Source: Bostrychus sinensis
Taxonomy: Eukaryota; Chordata; Actinopteri; Gobiiformes; Eleotridae
Direction of reading: 5' to 3'
Length of the DNA: 64,000 nt
NCBI GenBank assembly: GCA_020698575.1
Contig: CM036248.1
Location: 24,230,229 to 24,294,228 of the forward strand
Shown here: piece by piece, positions 26,540-38,900 of the stretch
Position numbering within the stretch: position 1 is the first letter of the stretch
How the letters are laid out: every line of letters begins with the position of its first letter
The notes under the pieces: model-generated
Seen by the model: the letters and a program-made list of their open reading frames with translations, nothing else
Told to the model about the DNA's origin: nothing
The model's database searches: none
Position numbers and translations under genes: made by a program

Positions 26540-26896
26540 CTTTCTTAAAGCCCTGAGACGTGTACCCTGTCCTCCGCTGCTCCACACTCCCCCCTCCCGT
26601 CCGTCCACCACTCGTTCAGCGCTGAGCATCGCTCCAGCAGTGTACCTCTCTGCACTCTCTCCTCTGCTCCGCGCGGCGCGCACGCACGACAACTTTCCCC
26701 TCTCATTATCACACCTGGCTCCGGGACTGTGACGCAACTGGGATTTTTGAGAAGAAAACAGAGGGATTTTATTCACAGGTTGTTCAACTCGCGCCGACAC
26801 TACATCTCCACATGTATAGCAGGATACCACCGCGACGTGAGAACGCACTGCTGCTCTAGTTCCGCCGCGTAAAGCAAATCATCAGCGCACCGAGAC
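26540..26896 (+). promoter_or_regulatory. gfra4: Probable CpG-island promoter and 5' UTR of gfra4
   Basis: This block is sharply richer in GC and CpG than the tens of kilobases on either side (for example GCTCCGCGCGGCGCGCACGC near 26667-26686) and lies directly upstream of exon 1. No convincing TATA box is seen, as expected for CpG-type promoters. An E-box CACCTG lies near 26713 and a GTGACGCAA site near 26729. The transcription start cannot be placed from sequence, and an additional upstream noncoding exon is possible. Confidence 0.7.
26812..26859 (+). other. Upstream ORF (15 codons) in gfra4 leader
   Basis: An ATG at 26812 opens a 15-codon reading frame ending in TAG at 26857-26859, 37 bases before the main ATG. 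Its context is weak (C at -3, T at +4), whereas the main ATG is strong. Leaky scanning or mild translational repression is plausible if the transcript starts upstream of 26812, which is unproven. Confidence 0.45.
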
Positions 26897-26939
26897 ATGG
26901 ATCTGTGGGGAGTTTATCTGTGCCTCCTCACAAGTTGGG
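26897..26939 (+). CDS. gfra4: gfra4 exon 1: start codon and first part of signal peptide
   Basis: The exon encodes 14 full codons (MDLWGVYLCLLTSW) and one base of codon 15. The start was chosen because the ATG has G at -3 and G at +4, opens a hydrophobic stretch, and is followed after 43 coding bases by the donor G|GTGAGT. Joining it in phase 1 to exon 2 completes Ala15 and continues the hydrophobic core as ALFEVIVAG, a normal signal peptide with likely cleavage near residues 22-23. No other exon 1 candidate is needed. The distance to exon 2 is unusually large, so proof requires a transcript, but the phase match and signal-peptide logic are good. Confidence 0.82.
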
Positions 26940-29900
26940 GTGAGTAACATGGCTCGTTTCATTCAGTCAAGGAGCAGTGCAGTTTAGCTGTATCTACTCG
27001 AACTACCTTCAGTGAGAGTTTTGCACATTACGCATGAACTAAGTCATTAATTGCAATCAGTCAGTCATTATAACACCGCTTTATCTAATCTAAATTACAA
27101 AGTTCACTTCTTATTGAATTTTTAAGTCTTGTTCATGTGTAGCATATGGATTTTGTACGGAGACCTGCGTGCATTGTTACATTTGCGCGTGCATGTGTGA
27201 TGATTGGTATGTATAGTATGCTCGTATAAAATTATAAATCCATGTTTTAAACATTATTCTGCTATTTGATACATACTTACTGGGATAGGCTTCAATCACC
27301 CGCGTCCCTATAACAGGAATAAGCGGAGGAAGTTGAAAGAATGACTGATTGATACGATATAGTGCCTGGCATTCACTGGCTAATTCTAAAGATAAAGTAA
27401 TGGCAGTCCCTTAAAATATTTTACCATGCCAGTCTTATATCTGTTTATTGTTTTTCTTGTTTATATTGCTGTAATTGTGGCCACCCTGAACGCTCCATCC
27501 TTCAGTGCTGCGCGTCACCGAGCTCCTGTCACTGAATGAAGTTAGAATATTGATTTTTTGGAGCACCTCTCCTACACTGCTGAGAAGCAGTGGTGCTGCG
27601 CAGTTGTCTCCTGTTGTGTGTTGGCCATTAAACGTGTGCCTCAGTGTTAATGGCCTTACACTTGGTGATGTCCACATAATGATGGGGCTCTTTGTTACTG
27701 GCTTAACAAAAGCGGAAATATGTATTCAGTCTTAGCTCTGGACTAGTTCATTATTAATGCTCTCCTCTAGTGGGTTTCATTAGAGAATGGAGGTAGTTGC
27801 CAGGAAGGAATGCTCAATGGGAAAATAGTTTGGCTTTTGAATCATGGCCTGTCCTGCAATGACCTCTGACGGTTACTTCATTGTTTCAGGTGGTTTCAAT
27901 GAGCAAACTGAACAGTGTGTTTCAGATGGAGCTTATTTGTCCTTTTCCAAACAAATCAGTCAATTTCAAATGTACCGTTTCAAGTCTTGTGTTTTCTGGG
28001 AAACGCAGCCGATAATTAGAGTCTCTGTAGCCATCTGCTCTTATCAATTAACCAAGACAAATCAGTGAAAGGCCATAAACTTCGGCCTGCCTCGGTGACT
28101 CAAGCCATTTATAAAGCAGTCTGGAGAGTTTGTGAGGCTTAAACTGCAGGCACAAAGTGAGCTCACACGTGGACCAAGTCACCATGTGTTGGACCTGCAG
28201 CCAGCACAACTTAGTTTCCACAAAAAGAATATTATCACTTGTGTTTCTCCATGCAGAGTGAAAAACGCTTTTTTTTTTTTTTAATTTGTAACAATGATGT
28301 GATGATTAAATAGATGTGATATGTTTCAGTAATCATGAGCCTTGTGTTGTCGTTTAGCCTCCATCGTCTTGCTTCCTTTCGTCAGAGTCACAAGCAAATC
28401 ATCTGCCTCTTATGTACAGAAATTTGCATACTGATCTGGCATATGTTTTATGCCAGATGCCCTTCCTGATGCAACCCTTCCTGTTTATTTTTTCTTTGAA
28501 ACAAAGAATACACTTGTGACTTGTGACCCTGTGGCTGGAGTATTTGGCATCCTGCAATGGAATCATATTTAGTTTTCTTTTTTGCATTTTCTTATCCAAA
28601 CATCAAAATAATTTGGACAACTGTGCTGACCGGACACAATGACATGGCATTTTAATATCCCCAATCAAATATCTGACATTTGGTCAACTATACAAAAATA
28701 GTGACAAGAGTGAATAAGAGATGACATGTTTAAGACCATGCTTAAGACCACTCGTAAACCAAATAAATTTGGTTTACGAGTATATTTTTAAAGCAAATGT
28801 ACTTTTTGAGACCATTTCCCTAAACACATTTTATTTATAAACCTTTGAGGACAAAATGTTACTTTACATATACATACTAGCATATTTTTTATGTTAATAC
28901 CAGTAGTATAGTAGCACTAGTAGTAATGGTAGTAATAGTAATAGTTGTACTACTAGCAGTATTAGTAATAGTAGTAGCAGCAGTAAGTACTTCATCCTTA
29001 TGTAAACTTTACACTGTACATTTTGCAAGGTAGTTTTACTTCTGCGTGAGTAATATTTTGAAGTACTTTTATTTGAGTACAGATATGGAGAATTTTCTTT
29101 CACCTCTGACTCTCAGGGATTTGTGTATTGCAAACTGCTAGAATCATATTTGTATCAAAATTATAGATATTGATACATCTATTGTAAATATATTGCCACC
29201 ATGTGATGTGACTACAAGCCCCCTCAAAGTAAAAAAAAAAAAAAGTTATGTAGGTATTATGTATAAGTTATTCCTGTTAATCTTGCATAAACAAGTAAGA
29301 TGTTACCAAAACTGTAATCTGCTTACTAATAGGCACAGTCTGACTAATAATTTACTTTGGTTGGCTCCTTAGAGTTGAGTTTGTTTTGCAGCCTTCCAAA
29401 TGCACTATTTTTTTATTTTTATTTTATTCTTGTATCTGAGCCACAGCCACTGTTTAAGTGGAGCAGCCCTGGGTCTATGATTAAGCCGGTAATTATGCTA
29501 TATTTTTTGATTTAATACATTTGACACTGTGGGATCTGACCCATGTCTTTAATGGAGACAGATAAGTACTGCCAGCCTGCTATTACCTGCGTATATTGGC
29601 CGGCCTCTTAAAGGGCATTTGTCATGACTCTCATTTGAAATGGGCAGCACACACAGCCCATCGCAGGATCATGCTTTCTTCATATGGGACAGCTGGCTGA
29701 GTCCCAGTGGAGCGCTGACAGGACAATATGTGCCCTATATCATAAATATGCTTTATCATGCAGAGTGTCAGGGTTAAACACCTGGTCACCACACTCCACT
29801 GGCTCTCACATTAGTGTCATGGAGTTTTTCACTGTTCTCATCACTATTACATATGGATTATGAATATTTACTGGTGAACATGTCATTTACTTCTGATTTA

Positions 29901-32900
29901 TGCGCCTCTCTGTTTGACTTGTTTTGTCACTTCATGGAACGTCATGTGAAAATAACTCCCTGCAGCCATTTTCATGCATTTTAATGAATCAGAGCAGTTA
30001 TGAGATTGGAAATTGTGCTGGGGCTTAAAAAAAAAAGTGTTTAACTTAAGCTGTAACCAAACCAATGATGCTAATTGTCTTGGATGTGTTAAATATTTTA
30101 TACTGCGTGCACACATACCAGTATTGGAATATATAATTACTTTAATAACTACAAACTATGTTCACAATAAAAGGAAAGATCTAAGATGGCGGTGAGAGCA
30201 ACAATGTTGTATGAGTTAGAGACAATGTCTCTGGTAAAAAGATAGGATCCAGAGCTGGAGTTGGCAGAGCTTTAGGTTCTTCTTGGGATGGAGAGAATAA
30301 GGCATGTGTATGTCAGAGGGACAGATACGATCAAAGTTTATTCTGACTGAATGAACCGTTAGTTAACTATTACATAGTGTTGCTGTGAGTTGTTAGAGGC
30401 TACATACTAGTCATTTCTTATTTGATTTACAAACACATTGACCACCACATAAAACCAGAGGCCCATGAGTGTGGAATGTGAGCCATTTCTAATGTATTAT
30501 AATTTATTTAGCATTTCATGAAAAATATTTTTTTTTGTTTCTGCACAACCTTTTTGTAAACTAGGTTTAAAGAGTATTACATTTTTATATGGATTTGTCT
30601 GTTTTATAAAAACCATTTAGCCTTTTTTTTTATAATGCAGAGACAGGGCTGCTTATTGTCACACAACTGCATTAATACAGGTCTGTTTTAGTCAAGATGG
30701 CTCAACTTACCTAAAATTGTAGAAAAAAATGACTCAGTGGTGGCTTTGTTCTTAACTATCAGTTTGATAGATGGACCGTCCTCAGTGAAACTCCTGAAAT
30801 GTACCATGTGTATTGTACAGGAAACACTGCTTTATACAGGATATGACTTTTCCATTTCCTATCAATAGATTAGAGTAATCCACTGATGATGGAGCTGTGG
30901 GTTAAAAGCTTTCGAGACACAATGGCTGTTCACTAGTGTTCCTAGGGGCCGCTCCTCTCCCCTTTCACCGTCAGAGCTTTGAATAAACTCTGTCTTTAAT
31001 TATTGAGCTATCTGAATTGGGCACATTACCATTCTTTAGATGTCACTCGGCCTGATGGCAGCAACCTTTAACAGGTACTGCTCCCTTATAATCATTGGCC
31101 TTTAATATTAAAACTGCCATAACTTTTAAACACTCATAAATATTGAATCAAAGGAGAGTTAAATTATCAGGAAGCAGTGCCATTGTCAGGTTTCTTTCAG
31201 GGGGCGGGCTCCAGCCTAAGACGTGCTATTGATTAGCTCTGATGAATGTGGGCGAAAAATAAATGAGTTGCAGTTTAATGCCTTAATCCATTACTGTAGA
31301 CAAGAGCCTGTGGTTATATTACTGTTTGAACATCACTCAGGGTGTTTACATTGGGAGATTTATGTGATTGAAGATGTTTAGTCAGAAGAAAATGACCAAC
31401 ATTAAGTAATGGGGAGAGATGTCTGGTGAGAGGCTTAGCTGATTAGAACCAGCAATAAACAAGACTCATTTGGGATTACATACACCTGAAAAAGCAAAAA
31501 CATACCACAAAATGCATTTTAAACAAAAGCAGTAATTTAAAAATGTATCTATTTGGAAGAAGTACTCCAACTTTGTACTCAAATAAAAGTTTTTGCCCCG
31601 GGTCTCAGTAAGCCTGTCATCGGGTCTGTGCAGGCTAAAAATACATTTCTACTTCCACCATTAATTATCATTGCATAAACTACGACTTCTCGTATTATAC
31701 CAACATTGCTACTACTACTAACACATGGTACTATTTCTATTACTACTTCTACTAAAACTACTACCCATTTTGCCACTGTGGTAAAAAGGAAAAAGAAAAT
31801 TAATTAAGACCTTTTGAAATGTACTCTGAAGTACTTGAGTAAATGTAAAGTAAAGTAACCTTCCACCTCTAAACTTTACTATTAGCCCTTTATACCATCT
31901 AAGGGTAATATTTCTGGTGATGGTTCTGTTGTCCTTCCCCTCCAGATAAAATATGAAATTGTCCAGTGAGAGAAATGGGTTCAGTGGTTGTGCACATGGC
32001 AGCACAAAAGTGATTGATCTTGGCCAAGGAGGCGCGCTGTGGTTAAAGTTGGAGGGACGACTCTCGGTCATGGTTAGATGCTTTGTATTTTTTGCTTGAC
32101 GACTTGATGCTTTGTGGTTGTAAATCAATATCTCCTACGGAACATTTTGTTGTTTTTAAATGTTTTGGGGAAAACTGCTGAGTGAACAATTTCATTCCAA
32201 GAGACAGGATCAGGTTTGGAAGATGCCGTGTGCTTAGACAGAGGCATTGCTGAATAAAACACTGATAAACAACTCAACTTTTATTGACTTTCTCAGAAGA
32301 AATATTTTCAGAGACATTGGATTGAACAATTCAGAGGAAAATGTATTTAATAAATAAAAAATACAACCGTGTAGACACTGTGTACAACACATACAGTACC
32401 CACTTTATTAAGACTAGCACAATACACGGGGTACAATCTAGCCTAGTTCAGTTGTAGTCATGGATGTAAAATGGGTTAGTAATAGGGCTGCAACTGACGA
32501 TTATTTTGATTAATCTGTTGATTGTTGCTTCGATTAATCAGATAGTGAAGCGTGTGTGGTTAAAAACTTGCAATGTTTTATAGTTCCCATAAAAAATTTT
32601 GAACACTGCACAAAAAAAGAATTAAATAAAAATAATTGATTAATCCAATTAGTTGTTGCAGCCCTAGTCAGGATTACTTTTCTTTCAGAGCACTTTCCAC
32701 TCAGCAAGAATTGTGTCACATCAGCTCTGTTTATCTTCAACAGCTCAGACTTTATGGAGTGTTTTACTTCTCTGATATGATGTATCTGTAAACCAATACA
32801 GTAGACTATGGGATCAATAGCAATGTTTTACAAAACCACTTTTGACCTCCTAACCTAATACAAAATGCTCTAAGGCAAATCTGGTTTTAGGATGTAGAAT

Positions 32901-35900
32901 CTACCCAAAAATACCACTAATCTAGAATCGTGCACATGCAGATTTCCCCATGGCCAGTTCCCCACAAGTGAAAGAGATTTACATCGCTCTAATGTAATAA
33001 ATACCTGAAGCACACACACCATAAAGTGCCTCAAATGAAACATCTGGCATGGACACACAGCAGCCGATAATCTTATTTGAACACGGCGTATCTGCTTTCA
33101 GCTCACCTCCCTCCTCTCGCCTGTCACAACATTAGCTTCACTCTGATCTTCAGTGCAGTGTGGGATTCGGAGCTCAGTGGGAGTGGAATGGCCTTTACGG
33201 CTAACTTGGACAGTTTGATTGTGAGAAGCGATAGTTTGAATGTCACTTTGGTGAAATGAAACAGTAGTGGCGGTCATCCTGACTCATGTGACAGTGATGT
33301 ATGCCCACAGTGGGTTTTCGTTAATCTTCATAAAAAGGTTTTATGAAGTTGAACAGCAGGTCCAGAGATAAGTGATGAGGAATAATGGGCTCCACTTTAT
33401 ACCAAAAAGTGTCTCTGTCTTTTGGATCTGTGAGTAAACTGTGAGCTTTGAGACGTGCAGTGGACCACAGGGCTCATTAGCTGTAATATTAGTTTATCCA
33501 GAAACTAGACACCCTGGTGATTTACTGGTTAAGGCATAAAAACCCATCTTCTAACTTCAGGCTTTTCATTGCTCATAATTTTAAGCCAGTCCATTTAGTT
33601 TGAATATTGAAACTATTTGATGCTTGCATATTGTTTTCATTTCATAAAACAGAGAAACAGACTTTAAAATACATTTGCAATCAAAAGTTGTAGTAATTGG
33701 TAATAAGAGTCACACTTTCACATAAGTTATTACACAATCAGACCAGTTGGTTATACAGTAATGGTACAGTAGCCAAAAAAAAAAAAAAAAAAAAAATGAA
33801 ATGGAGTTTCATAAGTTTAAAAAGTACTGTAAATGAAATATTTAGACATTGTGTGCTGCTGCTGCTTCTGATTTAAAATTCTGTATCAATTAGAGATACC
33901 GTAAGAGGCTATTTCTTTTGGCAGCTCCTCTTTTCTTGGCAAATGGGTTCACTCCATAGATATAAACAGAACACTAGAGTGGCCATGTCAATTGCTTCAG
34001 TGGCAATTCCAGCAGCCATCTTGTGACTGTAAGATAAAGCTAATTCTAATGGTAAGCAATGCAAAAACAGATACATAAATTTAAAAGAATGTTGGAAATT
34101 GAGAAACAGTGATATTTTTGTGAGTCTCTATGAATATGTTTTTTCACTGAAATACAAAAAACAACATTAACATTATTAATATTGCAGAGGTCTGTACTTT
34201 TATCCAGATCCGCTGTATGTTTGTATTTGTAAAGGTTTTAGAACAGAGGACCACTGCACCAAGTATAAGAGAATAAGGATAATGAATTAAAATAAGCCAT
34301 TATACTAAGCTGGAAACTGAGAATTGTCCAAAATGTCTTTGTGCTGAAGCAAGTAATTGAATTAAATAAGACTAGACATTAGATTAAGCAAAAATATAAA
34401 AAAGTTATCAACACTGCAGTTCCCCATTAGAATGTCCACCCTGGTGTTTTATTTTACTCCTGATGTCTTAACAATAGTTTACATTAATAACACAACATCT
34501 TGCAGTTGTCCATTTGCTGACTACTGCACACTTACCAGAGCAGTGAAAGAAACCTCGCTTTGAATCTTGGGAGAAAAAAAGAAAATCAGCTCCAAAGCAG
34601 CCCTCCACACTGTAAAACAATCTGTCAGCCTTGGAACCGACCAATCACGTTCAGAGCAGGTTAATTAGTTGTCGTGTGCACCTGCTGTCAGCTGATTGGC
34701 CTAATGAGCTTCAGCTGCTTGTGCGAGATCATCAGACAGAGAGCTGTGAACCAACCATCACTGACTCACTCATCACAGAGAGCGCTGACGTACCACAGAC
34801 TCTCCTCTCGCCGCTCTGATCAACAATATGCACATGCACGTGATAATAAGAGGAATCCTAACAAGTCACATAAGGCTAGACTAGATACTTGTACTATCAT
34901 CTGACTATATATAAAAAAACAACACCATACTTTTACTTGAATTGATTGCGTTCACGTTTTAGAATCTGCTGCTGTCAAAAACTCAGATGGAGCACAGGAG
35001 CCTGTTTAATTCTATGAGACACAAAATCCACAAATACTGAACCTGATTAAAATCCTCTCTATTCTTTATGATTACACCTGCGTGGCTTAATAATATCACC
35101 ACTTTTTGACGCTATAAAAAAAAAAAAAAAAACAATTTCATTGGACATAAAACTTTTTGCCAGTTTTTGTTTCAAGAAGCTGGGCCTAGTTGCTGAGACA
35201 TTGACCCTAAACAGTGCCAAAACATCTACATTTTGAAAGTAAAAAAAAAGTAAAATAATGTACTTTTACTCAAGTAATTTTTTTTTGAATTTCAAAATTA
35301 TCTTATCTTATCTAACCCTGGTGACAAAATAGTAGGAGGGAGTTGGAGTAGTAGTGATAAATGTAGTATTAGTAAAGGCAGTAGTATCCATAATAGTAGA
35401 AGCAGTAATATTAGTAGCAGTACTTTCTACTGTACAGTTTACAATTTTGTTGAGTACTTTTGCTAGTACTTGGAGAAATAATAGACTATACTCACTAATA
35501 GACTTTACTCAAGAACAGACTTTGAGTACTTCTGCCATGTAGTAAATTCAGGGGTGGAAGAATTACTCTTTTTTTTTTTTTTTTTTACTTAAGTAAAAAT
35601 ACAGATGAAGGAGGCGAAATTTACTCAACTAAAAGTAAAAATATTACATGAAAATGTCTACTTAAGTAAAAGTATAAAAGTACTTACTTTCAAATGTAAG
35701 TAAAAATGTTCAAATGTAAAAAAGTAAAAGTATTTTGCACAGATCCTAAGAACTCATAAATGTGTTAAATGTGAGGGATTTTACTGTAAACTAAAGGTTA
35801 ACGGTGCAACAGAAGAGACTGAATCTGTGGTGAGGTTTTTCTGAAGAGTACTACTTTACTGCACCTGTTATACTGAAGTACTGTGTTTACACTGAGGACA

Positions 35901-38900
35901 CAGCAAAAACTAATGATTTTAAACCAAACTCAAAATACTTTGTACTTCAAAACAACTCATAAATGTAATGGAGTAAAAAGTACAGATACTTGCTCTAAAT
36001 GTAGTGAAGTAAAAGTAAAAGAACCCTTTATAACATTTAGTCAAGTTAAGTACAGATACATGAAAATCATACCTAAGTAAAATAACTAAGTAAATGTATT
36101 TCGTTACATTCCTCCACTGAGTAAATTGTAGACATTCATTGTCTTCTTTTGGCTGCAGTTTGGGAAGTTACTATATTTTGGATTTGGAGATATGTGCAGC
36201 AGTTTTAATTAAAGTTTAAGACAAAAAGTAAGATAAGATGAATGTGATACTTGGTTGCAACATGTTTTTATGACAAGCACATGAATGAGCCCAGCAAGTG
36301 AACTATTTAGTATTTGTAGCACTTCTTGTATAGTATTCACTTTATTATTATTTAATTAAACAAGGTGCGTTGTCAAACTTTATGATATTTAATTACTGTC
36401 TCATTGTTTGTTTACATGCAGTGGCAAGTAAATTACACTGCAGTTCGTCCCATAAATGGAATAGTTCCTTATCAGCGCGTCCAGACCAGAGCATATACCA
36501 GCTGACTATACGACACACGACAGTTTGTCACTGAAATTAATTCTGCGTCTTTTATGCCTAGGAGCTCTTCAGTTAATCAAATCAGCTAAATCAGTTTGTG
36601 TCCTCGCTGTGGACACATAAAAAGGACTGACTGGAAAGGCTTGTTTGCACAAAATAAATCCAATTATTTTTGGAGTCTGAGAAATATGAAATACAGGAAA
36701 TGGGGGTATAAGAAGGAGATTACAATCTGCGGACCCCTCATGTGGCTTCTCTAGAGTCCGTTGTGAAGTTACGCAGCAGGAGTCACCTGATATGACCCTC
36801 AGTACAAGTAATACTAATCAATCTGGAAATGTCTTGAAATGATTTTTATGTTCTGATTACAGGACTGAAAATACAGGTTCAAATATACAGCATTGATTTT
36901 GATTTTAGCTTTTGTTATTCAAGTGGAATAACCCTGACAACAAGTCACAAACTTGCAATGTGCCAGTAAAGTCATAAGAATTAACAAATATGACTGTGAT
37001 GATTGTATTTAAAATAAATGGCTTGTTTCAGGAAATGTAAAAAAAAAAAAAAAGTCTGCTTTAGCCATATGTTAGTGGCCAGTTAACTATTGCTGAAAGA
37101 GTCTGTCTGTCTTCAAATGCAAAAGACACGTTACAATATAAATATAGTTTTAAAGCTTTTGAAAATAGTTTATATTTAGTTTGTAATAGTTTTGTACTTA
37201 AGGGGCTTTGAAGGTGGACTAGCATTTTGGTTTAGTGTTGCCAGATTGAGCTGGTTTCTGCCCAATCGGGCTTCTTGTGAGCAACTTGGGCTGGAAAAAA
37301 TAACCTTGGAATAGTTAATAAAATTCGGGCCCCTTTTACAACATTTGGTGGGTTTTTAGAAACTATTCTGGAGAAAATACTAAGAAACAAAGTAGAAATT
37401 AACATTACAATAAACTGCTGTGCCCTCCCACTCATATCATCAGTTCATTTGTTTAAAAATTAGTGATTCATGTGTTTGGTTGCTCAAATTTCATGTTGGT
37501 ATTTCAGACGTTTTTTGTGGGTCCTATGATGCCCTGACCAGGAAGGCTTTGGTTGTCTGATTGTTTGTGGGGAATCTATGTAATTTTTTTTAGTGTCTTA
37601 TGTATAATGTTTTAACATTTAGAGTGGTTGTGATTTAGGATGTTTTTTTTATTTTTTTTTATTTAGCACAACAATCTGACTGATTTCAAACCTACAACAT
37701 ACGTTTTGACACACGAAGCTATAAGTGTAAACCAGGGAGACTGATTCCCCCCCGTCTATCACCTGTCTGTCACTGTCAGCCAATCACAGCCTGCCACCTG
37801 CCTCTCATCCAGTCACCTCTCTTGATGTGAACAAGCTACAATCTCCAACAGCAGTTGTGTTGATAGATTTATGATACGACAACCTGTCTCTCAAGGCAGG
37901 GGTATGTAACAGGCACTGTGCTCATTTGGACAGTTAACCGCAAGGAAGTTACTGGTTTAAGACACCATGGATACATTTTTAAATGGAGTTTTGAGTGCAT
38001 TGCAGGTCATTGTAAAGAATTGATAGAAATACCTGGAGAAGGTTTTGTGAGAAAAATGTGCACTTTGTCTTTATAGTAGAACATTTCTGAACACTTAAAA
38101 AAACATTCAGCAGTCATTTGCACCACACACCACATTTTATATTGTGAATAGAGCTTTGCTTTGCTGAGACTTTGCTTTTGTCTAAGCTTTTTGTGAGAAA
38201 GCCTTTTACCAGAGTAAATGGCACTATAAAGTATTCAAAATCTTTTGTTTCTCAGAATACTCAGTTAATTCTTTGAGCCAAATATGCTCTAAAGGTGTTT
38301 TGTCGAATCATATTTAACCGTGCAACCTTGTAATGTGAAGATGATATAGGATGGACCGTGCGCTGCCTCTTTCTCCAGTGTTCCAGAAAAGGAAAAGCAG
38401 CATTACAAAAGCAGCAGACAGGAACGGGCTGGAGGGCACCACTCTCTGAATGGATTTACAACATCTGCTGGATGCACAAGAGCATGCCACCTTCCGTTCA
38501 AGTAGGCCTGATTAATTATCTCCGACAGAGGAAGGAGGCGGCCAACAACCAAATGGTACACATAAGGAAGTGAGACACAAGACGTGTTGACTAAAAGAGA
38601 GTATAATGTGCAAAAAGTTATCTGTATATTGAGCCTCAGAGCTGCACTACATTTCCAAAAGTATTCACTCGCCCACCCAAATAACTAATTGGGATTATGG
38701 TGTGGGGTTGTTTTTCAGGCGCTGGGCTTGGCCCCTTAGTTCCAGTGAAAGGAACTCTGAATACTTCAGAATACCAAGAGATTTTGGACAATTCCATGCT
38801 CCATTCCCAAACTTTTCCCACTTCCTGTTCCAACATGACTGCACACCAGTGCAGGTCTATAAAAACATGGATGAGCGAGTTTGGTGTGGAAGACTGGGCT

